64,000 nt of DNA, from the NCBI GenBank assembly GCA_907163375.1, contig CAJQUW010012914.1, positions 27,426 through 91,425 on the forward strand. Reading direction: 5' to 3'. Below, piece after piece: positions 12,501-24,500 of the stretch. The position numbers and the translations under genes are program-made. The DNA comes from Prostheceraeus crozeri. Taxonomy: Eukaryota > Platyhelminthes > Polycladida > Euryleptidae. The notes beneath the pieces are model-generated. The model was not told the DNA's origin, ran no database searches, and saw nothing but the letters and a program-made list of their open reading frames with translations. Numbering within the stretch: position 1 is the first letter of the stretch; the number at the start of each line of letters is the position of its first letter.

Positions 12501-15500
12501 CTTTTTCAGGCCTTTTTGTCAATTGCCGACATTACCAACTGCATCACTGCTACACCATTGTAGCAGCCTGCAAGCATCACTTCTCTTTCCTACTCCTTCG
12601 AATCACACAGACAGCACCAAATATTGGTGCATTATCACAAAAAACAAATGTTAAATTAGGTAGATATTTGTTAAATTTATCACGGCATCCTTCGACTTAG
12701 ATTTACTTTAATTTCTTTCGAAGGCATTCATCGTGACACCTCAATTCACATTTGATGATTGCCCCTCGCTTACCAATCCTTCCTTCGTTGCTGCTGAGGC
12801 TGTATGCAGATCGCCCCGCGTCCTCATATTGCCCAATATCGTAGCAACAAATGTCGGTCGCCTCGGAACTAGAGTTAGTGACCAAGTAAACAACAAGAAA
12901 TGGCATCCTCTAAACTTTCCTGAGAGTGAATAATTGCGAGCAGGGTCAACATGACACAAGACAATTAAATCCTTGATGCTATTAGGAAACGTCAAGTCCT
13001 GTGATAGCCTAAATTATTATGCTAGTCCTTTATCAAGTCTCACATATCGGAGTTACATTCATCTCATCAAAAATGTCATGCGGTTACTTAGGAACGTACA
13101 CGTAGTAATACTCATCTACACGCTCATGATCTTCAATGACCATGAAAGCATCAGAATTTTTAATAGGCCGGCCTCCGACCAGCCAGTTTTAGATGCGCCG
13201 GCCTCGGACCGGCCGGTTTTGAATGCACCGGCCGGCCGATTTAGATGACGCCGGCCGCCGGCCCGGCCCCGGCCGCTAAAAACCCGGCCGGTTCCAACCC
13301 TGATACCCACAAACATTGCAGCAGTGCCAAACTTGTCATCAGTATTTCAAACAAAATCCAGGAACTGATTGCTGATTAAGATGTTTACTAAGACGTTATG
13401 AAAAAATAGTTATCTGTCGATTGCGAACTCTTGAGTGGATAATGAATAGAAGCCATACTGACTTCAGTAAATAGTATGACATCGAATATACGTGTATGGT
13501 TTTTGCCATTACATGCATTTGCTGATGCTGAACAGCGACGTAGTAGCAAATATTCTTTTCATGCTGGATATTTCACTCTCTCCCATAGGATTTTAAATTT
13601 ATTAATTGTTCATTAGGCGCTGTGAGTGAGTAACAACTTTGTGCCACGAATTTAGGAAAGCATTGTGTAAAGGATAAAGTTTAAAGGCAGCTCATCATTG
13701 TATAAAAGTTTTGATTTTATTATACCTGATTGAGAGTTCGGATCTAAAATTCTTCGTCATGCTTAGCATGAAAATGTGACAGCCAGAGCCGCCATTGATA
13801 TACTACAGATCCTCATCTAGCGTTTTGTAGCCTCATATCGAGAGGCACAATTTCTGTATTTTCAATGCATCCGGTAACTCTATGGTAGCACGGCTATGTT
13901 CAAGGCCTTTCATTTTATGATGAGCACACTCCTGCACCTACTACTGGGTTGTTGATTTTGCATTCCTTACACGGATAGCGTACTGTACATCTGAATTGTC
14001 AAGAGATTGTCAATTAGCAGTTATTGCATGCGTTAGACGATGGCGGAAGAATGTAGTCATATGGGATGCCGATAGAAGTGCATTAATCAAGTAATTAACG
14101 AAAATAAACTAGTCGCGCTTTCATGGTCGGTTCGTTCATAATCGTCTGAGGCAGCTATCCATGATCTAAAAATCATCTTGACTTTGCTATTGAGTATAAT
14201 TGCACATATATGCAGTGTTTGATATTGTAATTATCTTTTCTGCGCTAGAGATGTGCATTCGAGTGGATCGGGCGCGGGTCAATTTGAAAAGAATTGTGAT
14301 AATGAAATCGAATGGCTCTTTTTGAAGCACCCTGTTCTTCGCTCTTTTTTTGCTCACAGCTTTATTCATGTGCAGAAATATACTCTGCTATATTGGTATG
14401 AAAGTATGAGAATTTAACGCAGTTGCAGCTAATGGGACGTACATTTTTAGTGTAATTGCTAGGTGTAGAAAATATAGGTGGTCAATATATTGTGGGAAGC
14501 GAGATGAATTGTCGCTAAATGACTGACAAGTTTTAAGTTGCGCGGCATAGAGTTTCTTTCATTCTGTATAAATGCGCATTTCATCTCATTTGTAATTTCT
14601 GTTATTTGTGTTGACAAAGGGTCTGGACCCTAAACGTCCGCTGCTACAAATAAGGATTTTTATTTGTTGATTTGTCTGGCATTAAATTAGAGGGAGAGAC
14701 CACCTATGTTTTCTACATCGAAATTAATTGCACTAATAATGATAAATTAATAGTGAAACTTTTTGATTTGAGTCCAAGCTCAAGTTATTGCTCAATATCT
14801 TCTTAATTTGAAACTCCCTCATGTACATGTAATTATAATAAAATGTAGACACCTTGTTCACTCCACTGCCTCTTCCATCATGTTGTAATATTGCTGATAC
14901 TTTGAAATTAAATTGTGTTTCATGCTATAAAGAAATACGCATCTGATAATACGTCTGCACTAATCGAAGCAGCAGTAATGTAGTTGATTCGTGCCCCTCA
15001 AACGAAACTCGATGTTTACTCGGTTGTATTTCTAAGAAAGAACAAAGAAGCAATATCCCGAGAATTGAGTTCCAAATGATGCGAATCTTCAATTTCTACT
15101 TTGAAGTTTGTGCACAACTCTTGCCAATTTCTGACTTAGTTTGTCTTTGAAAATCACTCAACCTCGATTCATTTATGATATGAAAAAGCGAAATTAGAAA
15201 TGATCAAATGTTGTTTCACTGTTTGTATCAGGTTCTTTTAAGGATTTACGAAGTGTATTATTCACCTGCCTCAGATTTGAAGGAGAGCCAGACGGACTAT
15301 TTCTGTAATCACGTGAAACTTGTTTACGATATACAACTGCTAGAGATAGGTGACGGAAAGCTAGAAGCGAGTGAAAAGACAATCCTTTTTTCACTATCAC
15401 GGTTCATTCCCGCAACTATTACAAGCCTTGTATGCACTGCTGTCTCTGTAGTTTTGTTCTTTATTTTTTTTCTTCTTTTTATTTTTGTATTTTTCTCTGT

Positions 15501-18500
15501 ACATCAAGACAGTGATAGCTATATGCACGAGAATAAATAATTTGTTTGTATTATATTTCGGGTCTAGTTATAGGCCGGATTCGGGTCCGTATCCCTGGTT
15601 TAGATACAAGTATTTTCAATCCTGCCTCAATTTTATTCCATCTAAGCTTCTCGCACCGGTGCATCGAAAATTTTAAAAGTTTCACTGAAGCACTATTAAG
15701 TTATGCTCAACTCACCTTGCTCACCTTGAAAGGCCTTGTCCCAGTGAAGGGGGGTCCCTCTTCCATCTCGAGCGGTCTAATGCATCCACGGTTCAGGCTC
15801 CAATGATCTTAATGTCCTCCATCACCTGGCGCTCCCATGTTTTCTTTGGTCGCCCCCTGTTTCGTGGCCCTAGCACAGGCATTCCCAACGCTAGCCGGGT
15901 CTGGTGTTCGCGAGGTCTATGTACCACGTGCCCGTGCCACCTAAGTCTGTGCCACCGCATGATCCCATCAATCGGATGAATCCCGAGTGCTCCGCGAACG
16001 TCTTCATTCATTATCCTATCTTTTCTTGTTACCCCGAGGATGATTCGCAACATACGTATCTCTGTTGCGGCGATTTTTTGACGATTTTTCTCGTTGACTG
16101 CCCAGCACTCGCTTCTTTACATCATCACTGGTCGCACCATGGTTGTGTGTAAAGTTGAAGCACTATTAAGTTATGGGCGAAATTTCCTTGCATTCGAGAT
16201 AGATGTGTGATAGTCAACAACATCAAAATTTCGAAGGTATCAATCTCTCACAATAAATGTTTATATTTTCAAGAAATCAATGCAAATTTTATAGACACAC
16301 ACATGACTCTCATCATACTTAACCAGCACGCCTCTATGATAGTTCAAATGGAATTCTTCAAAACTGGATAAAGCAGAAATTACATAGATATGCAACAAAA
16401 GGTAAACAATTGCAATGACTAGATTGCTAAGTAATTGCCGAACGGGAGGTCGGGTTTTTGATTGATTTTAAAAGTCTATATAGAAAAGGAAGAGCATAGT
16501 TTGAACTCATCAGGAAATATAGTAAGATTTGAAGCATTTTCATCGTGATTTACAAATTGCTATGCAAGAAGGTCAACATCTCCACAGTACTTGGCTTTTA
16601 GCAGCATCTCTGTAATGCGTTTATGTGACCGGATTCCAAAAAATTCTTTCGGATGGATCGCTGGCTGCTGTAATGCTACGATAGTTTACATCTTAGCACG
16701 AGGAGCAACAGCAGGGTACGCAGTATTCACCATGGATTCTGAGGTCGTGGCAATTAAGATTTCGGGGCCGAAGATGATCTGTCATGAACTCGAATTATCT
16801 AATTTTCGTCAATTTTCTCATTTTTCTTCTGCATCAGAAAGTGCCGCAATGTGGAGCCGTAATTTTCAAAAAGTTTCATTATCATGATGCAGAAATTTAA
16901 AGCTTGAATTGAATTGATTGATGGAATTGACTAATCTTTTTTATTTGGATTAATTATACTGTCTGTTATAAACAATTTCTCTCCAATTTTTGTGTGACTA
17001 AGACAACAAATAAAATGAAATAATTTCAATTGAAACTATACAGTAAAATGTCAACCCGATCGAAATTCGCGCATTTCGGTTCACCAATCCCAGAACCGGT
17101 GCACCGCGCACAGCCCTAGTAATTAGCCAGATCAACTCAGGATAGCGGAATTATGTCAGTTGAACTATATCATGTCATGTAAGATTATTATCATAGGTAT
17201 ACATTATCAGATGTGCGAAGTTCATTTTAAAAGCTTCCTTATCATAGAGGATTCATCAAATTTTTTCTTCACATAGAAAAAGGAATGGTAATTTGGTTTC
17301 ATCGATTTATCATGTCGCCTCTTAGTCCGGCAGCCAGAACGAGTTTCTGCAGGGAACGAGGCCGAAAATGAAACTTTCACAGAAAGATGTACACCCTATG
17401 CCTACTACGAATCTGCACGTCTGCCGAGTTCTAGTGAATTTCTCTTCTTGTCAGACAGGATCGAGGAGAAACACATATTAATCCAATGGGACGCAGATTG
17501 CAGTTTTTGGTTAAAACGAAATTTTCTATATTTTCTCTTATCAACTGAAAAGTACTAATTCTAGAGCCATAATTTTTGACATGTCTTCAGGTCATGTGTA
17601 TGTGATTTTATCATGCTTCTGATTGGCGATGCATACGACAATGTGGTTCAATGTGGATAAAGTGGGCCAAATTATTGGTGCGTGCCGACAGTAGTGGGCT
17701 TGTCAAATCTGAATGCATGTAGCTTCATAGATAAATGTTCATGAATCTGATAAGAAATGACCTGAAGACATTCCATGTCAAAAATTATGGCTATAGACTT
17801 AGTACTTTTCAGTTAATAAGAGAAAATATAGAAAATTTCATTTTTGCCAAAAACTGCAATCTGCGCCCAATTGGATTAACATGTGTTTTTCCTTGATCGT
17901 GTCTGACAAGTAGATGAACTAATTAGAAGTCGGCAAACGCGCAGATTCGTAGTAGGCATAGGGTGTACATCATTCTGTGAAAGTATCACTTTCGGCCTTG
18001 TTCCCTGCAGAAACTCCCTTTGGTTGCCGGAGTATCTGCTAAGAATGAACATTTGATAAAATGCAGCATACCCCTACGTAATTATATTACAGCAATATTC
18101 ACTTTATTAATGAGCTAGTGCCTCATATGACGATAATGAGTGAACTTAACATCTCAAGTTGTGAATGCAGCATTAATTTCTGTTCATCAGTCTTTGTGGT
18201 TGTCTACGTGGTCGAATGCTGTTCATCAGCTATTCGAGAATTGTTTGACGGAAAATTGCTTCTTTAACATGTCCGTTCCACTTCAATTTCCTGTTGCTAT
18301 TATTTTGATATTCCTCTTGCTTGATATTGGTTGCTGATAGCGGTTTGATATGATGTCATTTCCTGCTTATAGCCACAATGTGATTTATGAACACTCGCAT
18401 TTCGCGCTTCTTTCCTTGTCATACCACATACAATGTTCATGCGTGAAAAGATGCAAGACTTGTAGTCGTAGCACTAAAAGAGTGGGAGGTTTTAATTGCA

Positions 18501-21500
18501 CCAGGACAGTGAACTTAGTTTTACAGTAATTACAGAGACTTCACCGCTGAAATGACAATGCTATTATTTTACCACATTATTGATAATGCATTTCAAATAC
18601 TTAATCATTATTTACCATAAACATTTGGCTTTAAGAAAGACGTCATATCAGGACAGCATACCTAAGAAACAATTCTCATGAGATATTGTCCTTAAACAAA
18701 ACTGTCGGAAAACTTTCGCTCTAGTTGGCTTTATGACGTTATGGGTCAAGTACCTTACCCTCTTCAACCTCTAACCGTCAAATATTTGCATGGAATGACA
18801 AGCGTCCAACTTTGTGACGAGAGCGAAGACTCGCATTCTTGAATATCAAATATGCTCTTGTATTCAAGTATTATTATTTCAGAGATATGTAAATGAAATG
18901 TTTACTTGCAATTGTTGTTTGGATTCGGATATATTTCTACTTGACATGCTACTACTTCTTAATAAAATGTCTTCAAGTTACACAGACTTGTGCAAGCAAC
19001 GAATACCAAGTTTTAAGTACACTACTATTTGTATTGATTTTTGGTTGTGCATTATGTTCAAGAGGTGTTCAGAAACATACGCTATATCCTTATAAATTCA
19101 ATATGTTCTTGTCGTTTTATCATAATTTCAAATCGGCAGACATCAAATGGGCCTGATTTTCCAGCACGTCTCGGGTTTGTTTTATCGACATCATTCATAC
19201 CAGGCCCTGTTCGGTCCACTCATTTCTACCCACTTGACCCGTATTAGATTCATTTGCGAGGTATTTGATGTATAGTGCTAAAATTTGCATCAAGGCGCAT
19301 TGGAATTACTTCTAGGAGCGATAATCTTTACACATTCGATAATTTCAGATTTTGTGTGGGATATTTTTTAATTTTGTTAATGTTTTGAGGTGCCGCCTTG
19401 TATTTGAAAGATATGCTAAATTTAGACGTTTGAAGATAGATATCAATATTGTTCTCAAAATCCACATAATGTATCCCTTAATATTTTACTTGTATAGCAG
19501 CATATGTAGTGGCAGTCAAGTAGTCCAGTCTCTTAGCTGAAAGATGGATGGTTGTAAAATGCCTGATAGGTATTTAACACATTTGCGATATCTAGATTTT
19601 AGAAAGTTTTACTGATCAGGAGAGCAAGTAAGTACCCTACTAAGAAGTTCATTATAGTGCTTAAAATGTTATGTTTACAACGCAGGTCTGAAACTCATTA
19701 GACTAGTAAATAAGTCATTACGCGTAACATGTTATCGCAACACGAATAGTTGCATTGTATAATGTTAATAGGTTGCTGATCTGGAGTGCCGTAGGTCTAC
19801 CATTCATGCATTCTATGATGAAAAAAGAACGCTATAAGATGACTAAATAATGTCTATGACGATCAAAGTCTGAAACATCCGATAAAGAGATGCCAACCGA
19901 CGTCCTAGACCCGACAGACCGATTTTTAGTAAGCCGGCCACCGGCCCCGGCCGATTCCAATCCTGTATTATTATCTACAACAATATCTCGCGGTGTAATA
20001 CATACTGAAAGCTTGATAATGCTATTTGTATATGAAAATACGTTCATTGACTTCATCGTGAATCATTTCATTTTCCCTTGCAGTGATAGAACTTTCCACC
20101 CTAACCACAGTGAAGATTTATATGACATCGAAGATCATCACATACGACGAATGGCGAGAACAGGCTCATTCACCAGTGGGGATCTTCCTCGTCTCTTTCG
20201 ATTAGAAGATTTCGAGGAATGCGAGGTGCTCGGAAGCGGTGCCTTCGGACGGGCTGTGAAAATGCGACATCGTAATTTCAACCGATTTTATGTCATTAAA
20301 GAGCTGCTGGAACATCGAAAAGCGAGCGAAGAAAACCTTCTACAAGAGGTAAAGAAGAGTTTTTTGCAACGATGGCACGATTCGAGTGCTCGCACTGTGT
20401 TGTAAGAAAGCAGAAAGGGGATCGGATATCTCGCCATTATACGTAAAAGTCTATTTTTTTATTATCACTTCCGCCTTCAAAGGAAAGGGGAATGACTAGA
20501 AACTAGAATTAGTCCTTATGTCTCCCTTGTTTTATCACGAATCATCCTTGGGTGCTGATACAACTCCCTACAATCGTGAACGCAAAAACGGCCCTCTAAA
20601 GGGAGTACCATAATCTCTAATTTCAGCTATAAATATAAATCGATCCTCATACCCACTAGTTATTTTCACTTCAATTTTATGTTACCCGTCACGCTGGCCA
20701 TTTAGGACGGGAGCTACTGACACTTCATAAATTCGCGCACAAAGGGCTTAATAGCATGGATTTGTAGATCTTGAAAGGCTGAATACAAAAATTAAATCCT
20801 TAAGTGTCACAGCAAGTCGCATTCGGTTATATGTAAGGTTAAAGGATTCCCATTGGAATCCAATGATAAAATTCAAGAAATATCTATGGAATGTGAAACA
20901 TTTGGGGATTTTCGTACATTTTTTCTTGCAGAAAAGAAACTATTTATCAGAATGCCATGAAATTTGAAACATGATTGAGTTCAGAACATCAACTTCAGTA
21001 TAAAAGTTGAAGTGAGTCACATGATTCAGTATTTGATGTGTGAGATACTCTACAAAATGAGTAAATTTCATGTTTTGACTTAATTTTATCGATTTTACCC
21101 TGAATGAGTCATTGAAACGCCTTGACACCTCAAAACTGTTGCAGATTGCCATGGATGGACCAAATGTTAATCAAGCGACACTTCGCTTGATGAAAGAGGG
21201 TCGAGAGCACGAAACTGATTTCCTTGAGATGGGAACTTGTTCTCTGCACATTGTTGATGGAGCTTTACGCACTGGAGACAAAAGTATCAACATCATGAAG
21301 TTCGTGCGTAGCTGCTGGGAAGTTTTCAAAAATCTTCCGTCACGACGGGCAGATTGCCTGCACTATTCGGTGACAAAAATTCCTAAAGTTCCGCCAAAAT
21401 ATTGTGCCACTCGTTGGATTGAAAATGTAGCTGTCACTGAAAAAGTTATTGAGGAAATCCCAAATCTGGAGGCTTACGTCGAAAATGTCACGAAATTCAA

Positions 21501-24500
21501 GAAGGAACCTGATTCGAACTCGTACAAAACGATGAAGGAAATGTTGAAAGATCCTCTACTGAAGGCAAGATTGTGCATCTTTGTTACGGTCGCCAGAGAC
21601 TTGGAAACTTTTCTTGTCAGATTCCAAGCAGATAGGCCGATGGTACCGTTCCTGTTTGAAGCTTTTGAAGTCATCATAGATACTCTCTTGAAGCGTTTCG
21701 CGAAGCCTAGTGTCATGAACACTCGATCCACAGCTCAAAAATTGAATATTCCGATGACTCAAGATAGCTTCAAGGACTTGAAGGACATTGACATTGGATT
21801 TGCTGCGAAATCCGTGATTCGAGCGTGTGGCTCGCGCATATCTGACAAGCAAATAATCGATTCCTTGACGGCTTCCAGAGAATTTCTCAAGGGAATCTTT
21901 CTGAAGTTGCAGAAAAGGTGCCCGTTGAAGTGTCCTCTAGTGCAAGGTTCTGCATGTCTGGATCCATTGATCATGGCCTCGGAAAGTGCGCGGAAATTCG
22001 TTCTTTTGGATCATGCACTGAATGAGTTGGTTGCTAGCAAATGGATTTCGGGACTTGATGCTAATCAAGTGAAGCGTCAGTACGAAACAGTGACAACAAA
22101 ACAGAAAGTGACCCTTCTTCGATCGTTCAATGAAAGTGCTGATCGACTCGACACCTTCCTGTTGCAATGCCTGCATGATGATTCCAACGGTTCCTCGCAA
22201 TTTCCGCATCTTTTGAATTTCATGCGCATCATCTTGTGTCTGTCTCATGGCCAAGCCTCTGTTGAGCGAGGTTTTTCTGTTAACAAAGATACTATAGTAG
22301 AAAATCAGAAAGAATAGTCCCTCGTTTCCCAAAGGATCATCCAAGATCATAGACGTCATCCAAAGATCAAGGATCATCTAGATCATCCAAAGGATATCCA
22401 AGAGCAATTTACGGTGGAGATGCGCGAAAGTTTGAGGTCACAAAGAGGATGATCCTGTCAGCTAGAAACGCGGCTGCTCTCTATCGAGAAGCGAGAAAAG
22501 AGGAAGCGAAAAATTCTGCATCGTGTTCAAAAGAAAGCCATGAACGAAAACGGGAGATGATAGAAATCAAAGAAAAAGAAACTTTTGCTTGAAATTGACC
22601 AAATCGATGAAGATATAAACGTATTGAAAAAGTAATCACTCTGACATGTCTTAGCGCAATTATTTTTGCTTATTCTGTTTTAATCAGGTTGCTTTACACA
22701 CAGGGTCGATTTTTTGCCAACTAAAACCAGTGGTTAAAATCAGACACACCTACACACACAATGTGTCAATAATCACAGGATATCATTTTTCAAATCCTCT
22801 TGAACATTGGACGATAATTGATGAACTTAAATGTTGAATACCGTACCTTAACCAATTTTTATCACTGAGGCTAATATGAGAGTAACAAATTGACCCTTGT
22901 GCAGTGTAATATCCGTTCTTGCATTTTTATACTTCGTTAACAGGGTAAGTCTTTTTTGCCATCTTGTTTTCTCCTTCCCAGAGGTCTATAATTTTTACTA
23001 GTCAGTACTACTTTGTTATTCAGTTTAAATCATTTTTACGGGTTGTTTTTAATGACCGGTTTTTGTATCACACAATCATGATGATTGTTATCAATATACG
23101 ACCTACTGTGTTAAACATTATTTTATTTTACGTTCTATCTTTTCATGTACCGTGCATAACTAGGAGAACTACATGGCTATTATCTGTTTCCATACTGATT
23201 TCTTTCCATCAACCGCACAGAAATGAATATATCTAGGCATCATAACATGGAAACTACCTTGAATTGAGACTCGATCAAACCCAAAAGGCGACCTGGAATT
23301 TTTTTTGAGTTACCTGGAAAAACCTGGAAAAGTCAGGGAAAATGAAAATCCGAAACCGTTATACACCCTGCGTTATCACAAAGAAGACTGAAGTCTGCAA
23401 TCTGCCAAGTCAATCGTACCTATCTTTGACTCAATGTTTCGCCCTGGTAAATTCATCAAAGGGAAATATTATTCACACTCCTCACGATCTAAATTTACTG
23501 ACTGTATACGTCCAATACGGTGTCAATGATTTAGTTCGTCAGAATTCAGGCTTGAATTTGCATTACGTTCTATGGAAAATGGATCTTTTTTGCCCCTCGT
23601 GACTTGTTCTAAGCGTGACCATCAGTATTAAAGATGTCATCTCTAGACCAAACAACGCAGACAAAGCAGCACCATTGCCCCACAGGACCAGCTAAACAGC
23701 ATTCGTTAAACATGGTACTTTTGAAGAAAAAAAACAGTTTGGCTGGTTAGCGGTGTTTTCATTTTTTTCTCTTATGATTGAAGTTTGTTATTCTTACTAA
23801 GATGCATTCGTGTGCAGTTACATCTTCGTGGCTCAGCCGTTTTACATTGTTACAATAATATTTTTCAAAACGAATTGAGATTTCATGTTTTGTTAGTATC
23901 AAGTATTCTCAAAATGTTGCAGATATCCGTTTTGAAGAATTTGAAACATCCGAATGTCTTGAGATGCGTTGGAGTTGTTCTTCGAGACAAATGTTTGGGC
24001 ATTGTTACAGGTATGTTTATATTTTCACTTTATTCATCTTCGCTTATTGTTTTTTATATTATATTACATTAGCAGTGCTTACATGAAGTGAATAATGCTT
24101 GTAGAAGCAATATTTGTAACTGTTGGTTACAGAACATGTGATGATCGAGGTCTCATATCGATATCAGTCAAGAGTTATGTAACACAACCATTGTACTGTC
24201 ATTTGTTGTAGTGTTTGCAAGCGGTTTATAAAACGCTGAGGATTAATTTCTTTAGCATTCATTAGCAGCTGTCAGATGTCTATCTATTGAGTGCTTCCGA
24301 CATGTGCATAGACATCTGACACTTAAACAATGAAATCTGATATATGCGGAAATCTTAATACCCAGATTCAGGGCATCAGCGGTCCTACTTATGCAACAAC
24401 GGCGATCGATAGTCCGGCCGCCAGCACGAGTTTCTGAGGGGAATGAAGATGAAAATGGGACTTTTACTGATTGATGCACACCCTGTGGCTACTACGAACA

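Larger units (their letters stand above)
3513..20083 (+). other. LIMK intron 1 (16.6 kb)
   Basis: The donor GTAAGC and the acceptor TTTTCCCTTGCAG are canonical. Recognised content is listed separately: a SINE at 5398, a long-TIR MITE at 7142, a small TIR element at 9558, a hAT element at 12442, a dispersed repeat at 15375, a LINE tail at 15720, a MITE at 17325 and a hAT end at 19890. The stretches 3513-5397, 5531-7141, 7635-9557, 9732-12433, 13311-15374, 16146-17324 and 18033-19889 are AT-rich and hold only short random ORFs, with no motif I recognise. Confidence 0.8.
20349..23922 (+). other. LIMK intron 2 (3.6 kb)
   Basis: The donor is GTAAAG and the acceptor AAAATGTTGCAG. The middle is occupied by the hAT-like ORF at 21085-22632. 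I recognise nothing in 20349-21084 or 22640-23922, apart from a short open frame at 23342-23599 with no family resemblance. Confidence 0.85.

Noticed and set aside
15208-15537. 110-residue ORF with a hydrophobic C-terminal segment
   Set aside because: It overlaps a dispersed repeat, and the hydrophobic segment comes from a T-rich run, so it is unlikely to be a real membrane protein.
19890-20402. 171-residue ORF as a complete small kinase
   Set aside because: Only 20084-20348 is homologous to LIMK; the flanks lie beyond canonical splice sites and translate to intron sequence.
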